Positions 9,991-23,600 are shown, numbered from the stretch's first letter. The stretch: 64,000 nt of DNA from Nymphalis io (GCF_905147045.1 NC_065890.1:7316001-7380000); one strand, 5' to 3'. Numbers and translations: made by a program. Notes: generated by a model not told the origin, from the letters alone.

Positions 9991-11589
9991 ACGTTCTTGT
10001 AAAATAATATATTATGTAACTTGTTTAAATAATTGATCCTATTAATATCAACTAGTTGGAATAATAAAATAAATATAACGTAATATTATAGAAAGATATT
10101 TTATTTACGAATAAACGGAGTTTATACATTTATGGCAATTTTATTTTTACTCTTCGATACGTGCCCTCATAAATATTTATAGCCAACAAACCTTTTTTTC
10201 GAAGTAAGAAAATACGATTTGGTAAACAACTAATTCCACTGAAATCCTTAACATTACGTCTCATTACTTATGAGTTTTGTTTCTTTAACCTGAAAATCGA
10301 TTAAATGATTGTGAACTGTGACTTAATACGAAATTATTTGTATACTCCTTTTTTTATTTTTTACTAGATAGATTTGTATCAAAACAATCATTGGACATGC
10401 CAAAGTAATAATCAGAAAGTTGTCATTCTAATTAATCTTACGTTAAAAATAATTTCTACAAAACGATGTCTAGATTATTTATTATAGACTAATAATTAAT
10501 AGAAGTACGAAGAATAATCTCAAGGGAAATTGTGTACATTTTAGGTAATACTTCAATGTTTATTATTTTGCGAATAGGAATTTAGGATTTACAATTAGAT
10601 CAAAATATTTCATTTGACAAGATATCGATATTACTTCTGATTTTGGCCATGCGCCAAAGTGTTCATGTCGGACTATACCTTTTGATTACTCTGATAACTC
10701 ATCTGTAACTACAAACCAACAAGTGCCCAGATACATGTATAGATAATTTGACATATCTGTCCAAAGAAGGCAAATGTAATCAAAAAGGTTTTACATATTG
10801 TCTGTCGTGCTTAGAAAATTAATACATTTACGCGAAAACGCTACACCAAGTACCGCTAAATTAATTTTTTTTTTTAATTTTAGCAATAACTTTGATTTAT
10901 TTTTGTTAATTTTACACTTGTATTTAGTTTTCATTGGAATTAAACCAAAAGCTAAATGAATCTTTTTTGCTTTTTAATAACAGCGTTTTACTCATGGACC
11001 ATGGGTTTTTAAAAGTCTACTCATATTTTTAGCTATGCGTTTTTATGTCTTATTATGTGTAGCTAGTAAAAAAATGTAACAGCTTATATTCTCAACTCAT
11101 CAGGAATGTGCAAATTTGAATTAAAGTAAACTATTGTTTACCTGAAAGCAAACTATATGGGTACAATAATTATAATGTAATCAGTATATTATAATTTGTT
11201 TCTATATTGATATATTAAAAAACAAATGTCTTGGTAAGGTTTTACGAATACAAGGAATACGTATAATATTTTGGTAAAGGAAATTTTAGCTAGGCGTTGT
11301 ATAGATGTTCAATTCTTTCCTTTCATCAGCTCGTTACTAAAACCGTCCGACTGTTATTTTATTAGTTTGCTTATGAAAACCGTTTTTTCGACAGACATTG
11401 CGTTCGGAAAATATGCGACGTCTGAGTTCACTGAAATTGAAAATGCCTGAACAATTATCACGATGATATGTTTGAATTAAATTTTTGTTAGATTTTAAAT
11501 GTTGATTTATACTGTAACTTAATAATAGAAATAAATTGTAATATTTTTCTATTCTATATATAACTTTAATAAAACTACAACATATTTAT
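9991..11589. other. Intergenic, AT-rich, nothing recognised
   Basis: This stretch has only short open frames and homopolymer-rich sequence. No gene, structured RNA or repeat of the named families was identified. Confidence 0.5.
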
Positions 11590-12290
11590 TAACATTAAAA
11601 AGATTTATTTTACGTCGCGGTAAGCCTGCATGAATATATTCTGATAACGGTTGCAACTTTGTAGGAGTTATGCATTAATTTTCAAAATTCTTAAATACAT
11701 GTAGTTCTGATATTGTAGAATTCGCAACTAGCCAAAATATTAATTTTTTTTTCCCCCTCATTCCTCGCATTTTGGTGGTCTATGGGAAGCAGGAGTAAAG
11801 TCGAGTAAATACCACCTTCGACGTGTAATAAAATCCACAGTATTTTTCTCCGCTCACTCCAGGCCATTTCCTAATAGGCCGACCATTGACTGCACCAGCC
11901 TGCGATGACCTGCGTGATGTTCCTGCGAGTCGTCTCTTATGGTGCCAGAGGGTGGAACAGCTTCACCAACACTTCTGGGTTCGGTGCGCGAAGGAATACA
12001 TTACCGAGCTGCAAATACGGAGAAAATGGACGACGAATAAGGACGACCTTAAGCCAAACTCCTTAGTTGTAATAAAGGATAATTACCTACCACTGTTCAA
12101 GTGGCATTTGGGACGTGTCCTTCGCACGATTCCAGGATAAGATGGCATATCCCGGGTGGCCGATATACAGACGTCATCAGGTCTGGTGAGGCGTGCTTTT
12201 GTCAAGATTTGTCCTCTTTTCCAAGATAACTATTGAAATTCACTGCTTCCAAGGCCGGGGGCATCTCTGTACACTCGCTTAAGACATTAC
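11590..12290 (+). mobile_element. BEL/Pao LTR-retrotransposon fragment (integrase end and DUF5641)
   Basis: Broken plus-strand translation shows an integrase core piece, IYSDNGCNFVG near 11635, then ATSQNI, then HFGGLWEAGVKS near 11770. The order matches the integrase of BEL/Pao elements. It continues with LTPGHFLIGRPLTAP and, in an open frame at 11886-12140, QHFWVRCAKEYITELQ..KWT and LVVIKDNYLPLFKWHLGRV, the DUF5641-type end of Pao polyproteins. Stops and small gaps interrupt it: a stop after the GKPA segment, a lesion near 11830, and a stop at the G-D of the final motif. No LTR, protease or reverse transcriptase remains. It is an inactive relic. Confidence 0.82.
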
Positions 12291-15200
12291 ATGCAATTTT
12301 TATTTAGAGCCTAACGCATCTTTTATTTTTCTACACCTTCGAAACTCTTCATCATCTTTCATTTATCATCTTGGGTTATTCAACCCCTTACTGCCGCTAC
12401 AGTAAGTTACTTGATTATTCGTGTATAACTCCAAACTACTGGAGCGATTTTGATGAAAGTTTTTATATTCATTATTTATATAATATAAGCTTATAATTAG
12501 ACTTCAGGATGATATATTATCTCATTTAGATATCGCCAGCCGGTGATATAATAATAAAATCACTAGCCAAATTTACTTTAGTTCGATATATACAGAAAAA
12601 ATAGATTGTATTAATAAAAAAATTAATTGTAAATAAAATTTAAATGCGTTAATAATGCACATTAGGAACGTAATTAAGTCTTAATTGCATGGTATAAAAT
12701 AGAAATATAATACTTCGGATACGGATTAAGTCTGGCCTTACATACGTTTTACGAATATGCGGCGTTTGTTTACTTGTATATTTTTGGGCGTAATGAGGCT
12801 AATGATTACAAAGAACAGACATAATAGTTTTATCCATTTTATTCATACGTTTTAAAATATGTTAGGCGTTTAACCTAATTATTTACATTACAATGAGACG
12901 CGATCAAATATTTCTGATGCTATTAATGTGTAGAGATTCTTATCATATCAAACGGTAAATTTTCCTTTGTTCATGTTTAGATTAAATGTTTCCATAATCA
13001 CTATTGCACTATTTATTTTGCTTTGAAATGAAAGTCATATCCATATATACTCAAATGTTGAATAACATCAACGAATTATGACTCTACGCTTTTTTAACAT
13101 TTATATATTCTTTAAACCAAAAAGTATAAGTATAATAATTTTTTTTAAACATTAGATTTAAATTTAATGAAAGTCAAAGGAAAAAAAGTCTACTGAATCT
13201 CATTAAAGCAAATCCCGGCGAAAGATGTATGGATTTGTAGAGTCAGAAATTTGGTGTAATAATTACATAATATTGTTGTCATCATATTGTGACTGTACCT
13301 ATTCTTACTTTGTTAAAACCCTCCCGAAGGGAGTAAGTATCAAATGTAACAGCTGAACAAAATGACTCGTTACGCCACCATTCACCGTCATGCATCGAAA
13401 ACTTGTATAGACAAAATAAATAAAAGAGCGACCATATTATTTTTAAACTATTAATAGACAATATAATACTACTTAAGTTTAATTTATTTTTAAAAAAAAG
13501 TTTTTGTTTTATTTTAATACTTCATTGTTTCTATTTGTTATTAAGATTAACAATAATAATATTTTTTAATACAGACTAATTGTTCAAAAAATATTTTAAA
13601 TAGGACGCATAAACATAGCAGCGTAAGGTGTGTGGTAAGATGCACTAGTTCGGGAGGTTGTTTCAGTATGACCCTGTATGATACACCTTTTTTATAAAAA
13701 TGTGGCCATCAACGGACGCCTAGCAGATGTGAAATAACGAAATTGATTATTATAGGGCGTGCCAATGTTTCACATGAAAAAAAGGCCGAGATTAAATACT
13801 TACTCACAGTTTTAGCATTATCCGCTTGGATTCACATGCCCTTTAATTAATATTAATGGTATTATGATCTGTCAAGCAATTATTAAAAACAACTATATAA
13901 AGTTTCAGCCGAATCAAATGAATGGCATAGGCAACATACGAGATAAAAAAAAACAATTATTTTTATAAATCTTTTTTGTATAGTAAATGTTTCGTGATAT
14001 TTTAATTCTCTTACGGTGAACGTAGATCCTATTAGTTGCGGTGCTAGTTTAGCTTAATTCGTGGAATTAGAATACAAAAGGAACACTATAACCAGACTGA
14101 ACCTAATTATCTTTACCCTTCACAGTATTTTATAACTGAAATAAGAGAGTAAAATACAAATAATTAATAAATTCATGTAATTTAGGACTGTCTTAATTAT
14201 CTTTCTATTAGTTGTCAAATTGATGCAAATTTATATTTTTAATTCGTTCTTTCGAAATACTGATAAATGCATTTTCATTGATTTTTAGATTTATTGTTTC
14301 GTTTTATTGCTATATAATACTAATAAAATATTTAAATAAAAATCGTATCTTTAGCTACCTATCTATCTATCGTAAAAAGAAACGATTGCGTATCAAAAGT
14401 ATTATGAAGTTCTTTATAAATACGTAGCGGTACTATAAGTACAAAAAATATTCTTGATTCATGACGGCAACAACATGTGACAATAAAATATTTTTTATAA
14501 GTATAATATTACACGTTTTGTCTGCCAGCTATGTAATAATCGAAATCCATAGAAAATCTATGTTAGTTGTGATTCGCCGGCGCCTTATCAGTAATGATAA
14601 ATAAGCGAATTAATTATTTCTTGCTCTATTTAATATGTTCTCGACCATTGCCGCAGTGACGCACAAAAAATCAAAAGCTATTGTTAAGTAGTTGACCGAA
14701 AAAAACCTTTTTCAAGAAGTAGTAAAGCGACATAGAAGCAGAAAGCAAAAAAAACAAGTTTTTAACGTGATTTCCTTTTTTAAACATAAGGAACATGAGA
14801 AATATATACACCCTGAAATAAATTAAATTTGATTTTAATCTAATAGTTATGGAATTCACCGACGAGGATATTGTTTCTCTCTTCTTTTCCATACTTACAG
14901 CTAGTCTTACTAATATGACAAAAAGGACACCTAAGTGTTCTATTCCACCATCAGCTACAAATCGATAGTTGTGTAAGCTGTCAACTTTACCTCTTATCTG
15001 ACACCCACTACAAATGCTTCAGTTTGTATGCACGTTACATGCAGACAACGGGCACCTAATATGAACTATTATTGCCCACTTACATTTAGTTGGATACAGA
15101 CGTTATGCATCAAATCATCCACTCTTCACACACATTTCACATTCAACCTTGAACCAATGTACCTATTTAAAAAAAGTAAGCAAGCTAATTGATGAACAAA

Positions 15201-16320
15201 ACCCCGGTTTTCTCATTAGGCATGGAGAATCAGTTCTTTTCGACTACGTATACCCTGGAATAATACATAACAATAACGCTAATAATGTTGATTAAATATA
15301 TAACGTTGATTTTTGTAATTAACGTAAAATTCTACAATTTGGTCTTATCCTCCCTTTCGTCTTCACTTATCCGTTGAAATCATTGTAATTGCCAATTCTA
15401 GTCTCTAATTAAATTTGTTTGTATGTAATTAATTTCTTAAGAGCTTATTTGTGCTAATATTATTTGCGCTATAAATATTTTATGTTCTTATGTTCAATGT
15501 ATATGTGATATGAATTAAAGTTAAATAAGTCATTTCTTATATAACTGATCATTAAAGTCATTTATCATCAGTTTTAATAATTCATCATTTTTATTTATTA
15601 CATACATAAAAGCCTTAATTAAACATATACCAATAAAAATTAAAAAATGATATATATGTACATCATAAGCAAAAAAACAACGTTTTGTAGTTAATCAACA
15701 TTATTACGTATTTGGCAGGCGAGGTAGTCAATGTGGCGACCAGTTTAAGAGCTATGTTAATAATTTATAAATATTAATTAGGTTGGAATTGAGGTAAGGG
15801 ATTAAAGAGTCAAACGATTAAAATAGGGTGCTATGATATTTAAATTTAATTAAATCCTATAAATGACCAACAGTGCGTGTACCTGAATAAAGATTATTTT
15901 TATTATGATTTTTTGATTTACCCACATTTTTATTGAGACGATTACGATACACGTTTATGCCTAGTTGTTTAAACGTTTCTATTCTTTCGTAAATGATGAT
16001 TTATGAATACGTAATTTATTATATTTAACAATGCAGTGACACGGTAAATATTTGATGGGTTGAAGTTATAGCCAAAATCCCAAGGAGTTGGCTGTATCTC
16101 AACTTTTACATAAACTGCTGCCGTAACCTCGTGACGTGAGCCCGATCCAAAATTACGTTGCGAACTCTCGATATACCTAACCCATACTTTTTACATATAT
16201 ATAGTTATAAGGTCTTAACCACAAATGTAACTGTAATAAGTTTTTGACATATTACATCGTTTTTAATTTATATATTATTAGTCCCTAACTAGCGCTTATT
16301 CTGAATTAAATTACTGTTAT
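12291..16320. other. Intergenic, AT-rich, nothing firmly recognised
   Basis: This 4-kb stretch has no coding potential that I can support. Near 12425-12475 the phrase ccaaactactggagcgatttt resembles a fragment of a dispersed lepidopteran repeat. The open frame at 14671-14892 (minus) is low-complexity Lys/Phe/Leu-rich and judged random. Confidence 0.5.
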
Positions 16321-16321
16321 A

Positions 16322-16650
16322 TATATTATAGGGCCGCAGGCCCCCTAAGTCCTAGGTTCAATCTTATAAAAATTGAGTTTTTCTGTTGAGCCATTCTAAG
16401 GATTATGAATCTTCTAAAGGTCGCCAACGTGCTTGCAAGCTCAAGTGTTGCAGGGGTCCATGGGCAGAGTCACCTGATGACCTCTAACATAAAAAAAGGA
16501 ATCCGGAAATTGGCAGTGTTGATACACTCATGCTTCTAAAAGAATGCAATGTTTTGGCACTATAATATGTCCCACCTTGATGGCTTATCCCTCTTGACAA
16601 TGGTTGTCGAGGCCGAAATCAGTTAGGAAGACATCATATATGTATGTTCT
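16322..16650 (+). repeat. SINE-2 copy interrupted by a LINE-type tail
   Basis: The first part, cctaggttcaatct then gagtttttctgttga, and the last part, cactataatatgtccc, ggttgtcgaggccgaaatca, belong to SINE-2 in plus orientation. About 16398-16505 (gcttgcaagctcaagtgttg, caggggtccatggg, acataaaaaaag) belongs to a different repeat also seen at 54255-54352. This indicates a nested insertion or a mosaic. Confidence 0.55.
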
Positions 16651-16889
16651 ATACCCATGATCTATATAAAAACCTAGGTAATATATATATATATATATAA
16701 TCCTTAATATCGATCAACGCTCTAAACTGCTGGTCTGTCTGTAACTGTGGACCAGTTTCGTAGAAGGATGCTTAATATTTAATTTTAGTTATCGAATGTT
16801 CACGGACCTTACGTTTTAATCCGAGCCCTGCAAACTCATACATAGGTATATTCATATTTATTATTGCAAAAATAAATTTGAATAAAGAC

Positions 16890-17190
16890 TAATAAACGCC
16901 ATGCATGACGTTTTTAGTAAAGTAAATGTAAATGAAATTGCCGGGAAGGCAAGTGACTATACTCCACCTGATGGTAAGTGGTAGTAGAATCCAAACGCGA
17001 TGACGGCCGGTACAGACAGGAAGAATGTTCTGCACTAGCCGCCCGCCTTGCCGGCCCGCAAGATGGCTGTTCACGCCTCGCTTGAAGAAATCCGGGTTGT
17101 AAGAGGAGGGGAATACGTGAGCTGGTAAAGAATTCCATTTTTTGGAAATGCGACAAAGAAAGGAGTTGGTCAAGAACAACATTATTAAAA
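16890..17190 (-). pseudogene. 3' end of a Jockey/CR1-type LINE ORF2
   Basis: On the minus strand the translation reads CRISKKWNSLPAHVFPSS, then FFKRGVNSHLAGRQ. This is the standard C-terminal end of many insect LINE polymerases (compare LWNALPESVFPD in the copy at 39631-40407). Only the last 50 or so residues and 3' sequence survive. The catalytic domains are absent. Confidence 0.75.
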
Positions 17191-17199
17191 TCACTAAAG

Positions 17200-18580
17200 A
17201 TAACTAAATAAGATTTTTCAATCCATGCCAGCGTGTCTAGGCAAGTTTTATCCCAGGATATGCCTCAGCCACTAGTATAGCATTATTGTCCATCAAGTAT
17301 ATTTCCATAATTTATGAATAAACTGATTGTTCTGAATTAGGAGTCAGGACTGTTGTTAAAGTGCGAAGGAGTATGTCGTTTAGTGTTCGAAAGGGGCGTT
17401 CAGCTTTATTGCGACATCAGAATCCATCGTTTCCGAAATCAACTCGAGTTCCAAAATGACATCAGTGAAGCTTGCACGCCTTTAATTGTCAAAGTAAGCA
17501 TATGATGATAAAGTGACCTGACTTCCTTTCATATGCTGCAAAAAGTCGTGCACAGTCAAAGTCCATCTAGTCTAGACTCTGTAAGTTTAATATACAGGTG
17601 TTTCCCATTATTTCTGATACGGCATATCAGACTTTTGTAAGGGCACGAAACACTTCTAGTTATCTAAGCACCTGCAAGATCTTTGGGAAGTATTGAGATA
17701 GGTATAATTAGTATTAGGCTATATATAAATATGAGGTTAGAAGTAATATCTAATTAAAAAATTGGAACAACCATAGATGAGATAAAGAAATGAAATAGCG
17801 AAATTCAAACTTTGGTAAATTTTTCAACAGAGAAATATGATTTCTATTTTATTATTAGACAAGTTGGGATCAGAACGATTATTTTTTAATCTTCAAAACT
17901 ACTAGAGCTTAGATTGCTACGAAATACTTTTTAGGTAAGTTTCTATTTAAAAATAATTCATTTGTTCAATCAGAAACTTTGTGTTCATTGCTCTCATAGC
18001 GACGCTTAAGGCCCTAAATATTGCCATGTCAATCTTTTTCTTAGTAAATGGCGGGAGGCGACATAAAAATGTTTTAACATATTTAATTAACATAGTTAAA
18101 GGATGAAGTAATTCATATGAACTGAAAATTTAATAAAGATTACCCGGCTTACAACGGACAAATTAAAGCTGTGTGGCGTGGAATTGCCTATATTTGGCTT
18201 AGAAAATTTTTCATCAACATAAAAAAAGACTTCTTCAGTGGGGATTTTGCTACGTCAAATCAATATCTTATAACTGTAACATATTTCCATGGAAAAAAAA
18301 AAGACGAAAACATAAAAAACTGAATGAAATTAATTAAATATTAAAAATGACTTAGAAAAACTTAAATCAGAAAAAAGGGCAGATTCAGAACTAGATACTA
18401 TTATTTGTTTGTTAAGTTTGATTATATTACATATTTAATAAAAAAAACAACAATTTGTATGTTATTCGTGTCCGAATTAGTAGTAGGTCCTGAATTTAAT
18501 TTTGTATTAGTTTTTTACCATTGTTATAACATTTTATGCTTTAATTGATATGTGTTGGTAATATAATAATAAAAATAATG
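17200..18580. other. Intergenic, nothing recognised
   Basis: AT-rich sequence without supported genes or named repeats. Confidence 0.45.
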
Positions 18581-18584
18581 ATAA

Positions 18585-18950
18585 TGTCCTCCAGACCGCT
18601 TTCGGCCATGGTTACCAATCTCACGAGAGATTAGCCAACTACGCAGGAGATATTATAATGCACATGTGTGTGCGCAAACACAGGTGCATTCTCTATTCCC
18701 TAACTCTCATAATCTGATGGATCGGCAATCCGACACGACCGGAAAGAGTGTAGGCGCAGGACCAACGGCTTTACGTGCTTTCCGAGGCACGGGTGTCCAC
18801 ACTTCCGACTTCCAGACTACGGGCTGCTACTGAGAATTTTCTGACAGAAAAATCCAATAACTTTTTATTGGCCCGACCTGGAAATTGAACCCAGGTCCTC
18901 CGGGTCTGCGGCCTTACATCAAGACACTAGACCAACGAGGCAGTTAAAGT
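18585..18950 (-). repeat. SINE-2, near-complete, tRNA-derived head
   Basis: Read on the minus strand, the element begins gcctcgttggtctagtgtc (A-box-like TGGTCTAGTG) and has a B-box-like gggttcaatttcc. The body follows with ccaataaaaagttattgg, gtaaagccgttggtcctgcg and ggtgcgcaca-type blocks, then an AAT-rich tail at 18565-18590. Further copies are at 27643 (minus), 55655 (plus) and 16322 (plus). The A/B boxes mark a polymerase III promoter of a SINE, not a functional tRNA. Confidence 0.75.
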
Positions 18951-21900
18951 AATTGGTAATATATGAATAATTAAAATATAACAACATAACTTGAATACAT
19001 TCTCCCATTCACTCACTCGATTATCTTTTTAAACTAGTAAGTTTTAGTATTGATTCACATAATGTATGATTCCAGTGCTCGGTTTTAGTAACCTAAATGT
19101 TTCTTGTGATTTTACTTAATGCTATGCTATGAACAATGCTATTATAAATTACTAAAGATAAAGACTAATGAAGATATTTCAGTTGTATGTACTGAACAAT
19201 GCGAGCTATTCTTAAAGAATGCTACGGGATAAAAAATACTTTACGTTAACATTCGTATTCTAAGCTGTTATTTTAATGTCCTCTTAATATTATTTTTAAG
19301 TTATGAAATGTATATAATAATTTTATATTGCTCAGCCATGCAAGACACCATACATATATTGTCAGGAATCTATTCTTTTCTTTCTAAATATATTCTATAT
19401 TTTTTCTGGATTATCTCAACTTTCATCATCATTGTAGTATGATGAAGTCATTGTAAACTCATGAGCAATAATTTCTTAGATCACGATGTTTTTCGATGTA
19501 AGTGAAAAGCTACCACCAGTATTTTGGTCTTCTTTTACGGATAATTTTCTAAGTTTTCTATGTCGTAATATAAAAACACCTACATGTATTCATTTTGTAT
19601 TATTTTCTGGCGTTGTAAATTACAAAGATACGAATGATGATAGTGTCGAGAAATTAATAACAGCTGTATATTTTCGGCTTTTGAGTCTTATGGGTTGATT
19701 GTAACTACTCGTACAATCAATATATATATATATTTTTTCATTTTTATACTCATATAAATACGGAATTGTTGAATTATAAAAAGCCGACATTAATTCGAAA
19801 AAGCATGATATCTAATAAAACTGTTTGCAAATAGCACGCGAGCACCAAGAAAAACGTCAGTTAAAAAATTTACATTATAATATAGGATTATTAACTTCGA
19901 GATGGGAGCCACCGAAGAATTTGTTTGGGGTGGTCAACTTTTGGCAAACTTTGTCAAGTATTTACGTCACCTATGATAAAAGTTTTCAATCAATGCCTTT
20001 TGCCCGCCGTTGTCTAGCAATGGTGCCAAATAACGTGACTAACTGCGGGACTTGTGTACAAATCCAAGGTGAGCTACCTACTTTGATATGGAGCGAGCTA
20101 AGCTCACTCCGAGTTTCTCTTGCTACTTTTTAGTACTGTGCCGTTTTTTTTAATGCTAACATAGTACATACGTTGTCAGTTAACGACTCCATTTTAAGGA
20201 TATATTACGATATTTATCTTTTGTAAAGCAAACCTTAGTTAATCAGTTATTCGAAATGATGCAACTATTATGGAATGGGTCTGGGGCTTGTTTAATTATA
20301 AATTGTTGAGTCTCGGTCAAAGGTATATTATTTATTTAAATGCTTTCGAGGCCGTTTGTTTAACTACTATATCAAAACACAAGTCTCTACTCACACTTGA
20401 CCCATTGACAAAGTATGCCTCCATTCCAAAACGCTGCTCCGGTATCGAATTGTGGGTACACGTGTGGCAGAATATCAACAGATACATAAAGTTTTGTTGC
20501 CGATGCTTTCATTTGCCGTTGAGCATGTGATGAATTATAAAAACAAATTACAGGCACATGAAAACTTATCGTCAGAGCAAATTGACGTGTTCTCTCTACC
20601 TGGATAACTGGATTGTGTAATCTGGAAACCTGTATAACGTTTAAATAAAAAATGACGTATTCTTCATATGTTTGGTACAGCAAAATTACTAGTATTGCTC
20701 GAGATTATTTGTTTGTTTGTTGCATATGCTTATGATATATGTGATAGTTCTCTGCGGTCGATTTAAATTATTCAACGATATTTTACACGATTGCAGCAGA
20801 AGGAGTTTGCTACTTGGGCGGCAAATATTTTATCTTTGCCTTAAATTTTTAGTATTTTTATTAAATTATAGAACGATGGATAATGTTCAAAAAATAATGT
20901 TCGAAACACGATCATTCGTTTCCTAGTTTGAAGGGCTACAGATCCTGTGGTTCTACGTTTACTCTCCGAGTTGGGCTAATATATAAATATTAATAAATTT
21001 GTTGTTTTTTTTCGTTAAGAAATTTTCAATAGATGCCTGAAAATTAGAAGTTGCTCATGCTTATACCCGCGTGTATATAAAAACACGTAAAATTAAGTCA
21101 ACCATGCGTCTAAACTCCTTCCGGTGTTTGCTCACGAACTTGTGCACTACAATTATGTTCTGCACAGTTGGCTCGTCTACCTTGAGAATCGTCAAAAAGG
21201 ACATCATTCACATAGTTATGAATCTAATCTCCATATAATTATATAAATATGTGGTAGTTTTGATTATCGTACTGTATGTTTGGGCCAAAGCCAAGGCGCA
21301 AGTAAGCTTTTGTACCGAAATAATCGTTTATAAAAAAAACATCTACTTTAATTTTGAGTCGATTATATTTTATCGAACAGCTAATATATGAATGAATATT
21401 AAAATTTCGGCTCAGTTGTAATATGTTTGTCAAAATTTCTTAGCAAATATTATTTTCATGCAAAATGAAACCTTCATTTTGTTCAATTGTTTACTTAGAA
21501 ATTAATAATATATTATTTTTTATTGTATAGCTTCACATTTGGAAGGCTGTTTCATAAATAAACAAACCTATATATTTTATATAAAAAGACATTTAATTAG
21601 GTTGACTTTTCGCTGTTGCTGCAATTTACTGGAAAATTTAATTTATTTTATATTTTAAGATTTTTAGAATATCGAAATTCACCTAATTTATTGTTTAAAT
21701 TTAAAAAGTAATTTTATTATACAACACAAAAAACTAATTGATAATTGAGATTAAAAAAAACTTTTTCGATTCGTCATAAAATACGCCGTAAAAATAGGAT
21801 AATCTATGGGAAAATTTTTACGTACGAGATATTAAATTCTTCGTATGTTTCTCAGAATATATAACTTTTATTATCCGATGGTTCATTTTTAGAAAGCTTA

Positions 21901-22040
21901 TAAGAATTTAATACTGTTTTAATTATTGTGTTACGTAAAAATTTTTTTTATGATTTAAGGTTAATTTTTTTGTGGAAGTCTGGGTGTTGTTTCAAGGGTT
22001 CTGTGTATTACAGAAGGCTTTTCCTTATTGTTCAACGTTC
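18951..22040. other. Intergenic, several unrecognised open frames
   Basis: Open frames of 60-100 codons occur here (for example 19825-20133 and 20270-20530, plus strand). None shows a domain or conserved motif. The 19825 frame is followed by aag|gtgagc, a donor-like site, but no partner exons were found. They are left uncalled. Confidence 0.4.
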
Positions 22041-22241
22041 AGTGCTTGTTCGGAGAGCCATCGACGCGGTCGTCACGCGCGGCCTGCTTTCTTGTTTCAG
22101 CTTTAAAACTGATATTTTTGAACGATATAAACGATCTGAAAAAGTGAAAAATATTTAAAAGTGTTTGTGGTCTTTCATGTTATTTCCAATTGTAGTTATT
22201 GAACCTTTTTATAGTTAAGCTTTGTTTCCAAGTAGTTTAAG
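22041..22241 (+). promoter_or_regulatory. Candidate TSS (Inr + DPE) and noncoding first exon
   Basis: The arthropod initiator TCAGT is present with its A at 22041. GGTCG, a match to the DPE consensus RGWYV, lies exactly at +28 to +32 (22068-22072). A locally GC-rich leader follows, and a good donor ttaag|gtaagg ends it at 22241. The short ATG frame near 22177 stops quickly, so this would be a noncoding exon spliced to something outside the window or not recognised. Spacing is exact, but chance cannot be excluded. Confidence 0.35.
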
Positions 22242-23277
22242 GTAAGGCTTTTTAATTCATATATTAGATTTATTAAATAATTGATTTGCAGGGAACAAAA
22301 ATTAAGTTAATACGAATTTAAAATATTATTCAATACTAAATACTTAGTGCAAATGTTTTTTGTTAATTTTTCAGAAATTAAATATACGATTTACTTTTAA
22401 ATGAACTATATCTAAATATACTTTAATTTATGTATATAATTTTTGTTATTTTTTAATGACTCAAGCTTTTATTTTGTCGTTATAAAATTAATATTGTCAT
22501 TTAAAAAAATCTAAAGTATTTCTCAGTAAAATAATTGTATTAACAGTTTTAATACACTTTCTTTTGTATGATAGGATATGTGATTAAAATTATTATGACA
22601 AAAATGTAATGTGTTTTTAAACACAATAACCATTGTACATATTTTAATTAACACGGATGTAATATTATTTAGTAATAAGTTAAGTATCTTTGTTCTATTT
22701 ATTTTATTCTTCATGACTTTCTCGAAATCTAATATAAAACTTGTGTTAAGAACATTACCATTTATTAATAAATAAAATAGAGAAGATTTTATCATTTATA
22801 ATATATTATAAGAAATATAGACCAATTAAATTGAGAAATTACTGTTAATCAATTATACAAATCATTACTCTTTTTGTTAATTTTAAGTTAAAGTGAGGAT
22901 AACATTAAAATTTTTGTATTTTCTTTTCGCGAAACTAGAACAAATCGAAAAGTGGATTCGTTCGTTCGCAAACAATGTCACACGAGGTTGTGCGATTGAG
23001 GGGAAATATAGGGATAGTAACAACGAATGGAACTACATAGATACGGCTACGGAAATAACTACTTGCAATCTATTTCCTTTGTCGATTTTGAAGTTAAATG
23101 CATTTCCATTTATATTTTTAACAGCATTGAATTGATTTAAACGTAAATTATGTTCGTTACATTGCATAAATAACTTTTAAAATATTAAAACGTTTTGGGA
23201 TAGGTTTATAGATTTGCGAATCATTTTATACGAATTACAATTGGTCACGTTTTAAGTATTTATAATTTTATTAAAAA
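22242..23277. other. AT-rich, nothing recognised
   Basis: This stretch lies downstream of the candidate first exon. Short open frames at 22523-22795 (minus) and 22893-23135 (plus) show no domains. Confidence 0.4.
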
Positions 23278-23600
23278 TAAATATGCCTATATGGCCCTGT
23301 GGTAAGAACGCGTGAATCTTAACCGATGATCGTGGGTTCAAACCCGGGCAAGCACCACTGAATTTTCATGTGCTTAATTTGTGATTATAATTCATCTCGT
23401 GCTTTACGGTGAAGGAAAACATCGTGAGGAAACCTGCATGTGTCTAATTTCACTGAAATTCTGCCACATGTGAATTCTACCAACCCGCATTGGAGCAGCG
23501 TGGTGGAATAAGCTCCAAACCTTCTCCTCAAAAAGAGGAGAGGAGGCCTTTAGCCCAGCAGTGGGACATTCACATTCACGGTTACGGTAAATATGCCTAT
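23278..23600 (+). repeat. SINE-1, full-length, with 13-bp target-site duplication
   Basis: TAAATATGCCTAT occurs at 23278-23290 and again at 23588-23600, flanking the element body 23291-23587. The head atggccctgtggtaagaacg and gtgggttcaaacccgg carry A- and B-box-like elements of a tRNA-derived SINE. A middle part includes ttcatctcgtgctttacggt, and the tail has gcccagcagtgggacatt. The structure resembles the lepidopteran Metulj-type SINEs; that name is a suggestion, not a verified match. Confidence 0.85.

Noticed and set aside
18880..18945. tRNA-like A/B boxes (also at 23291, 27125, 27965, 29310)
   Set aside because: They are heads of SINE copies with SINE bodies attached; none folds as a complete tRNA with an acceptor stem that I could confirm.
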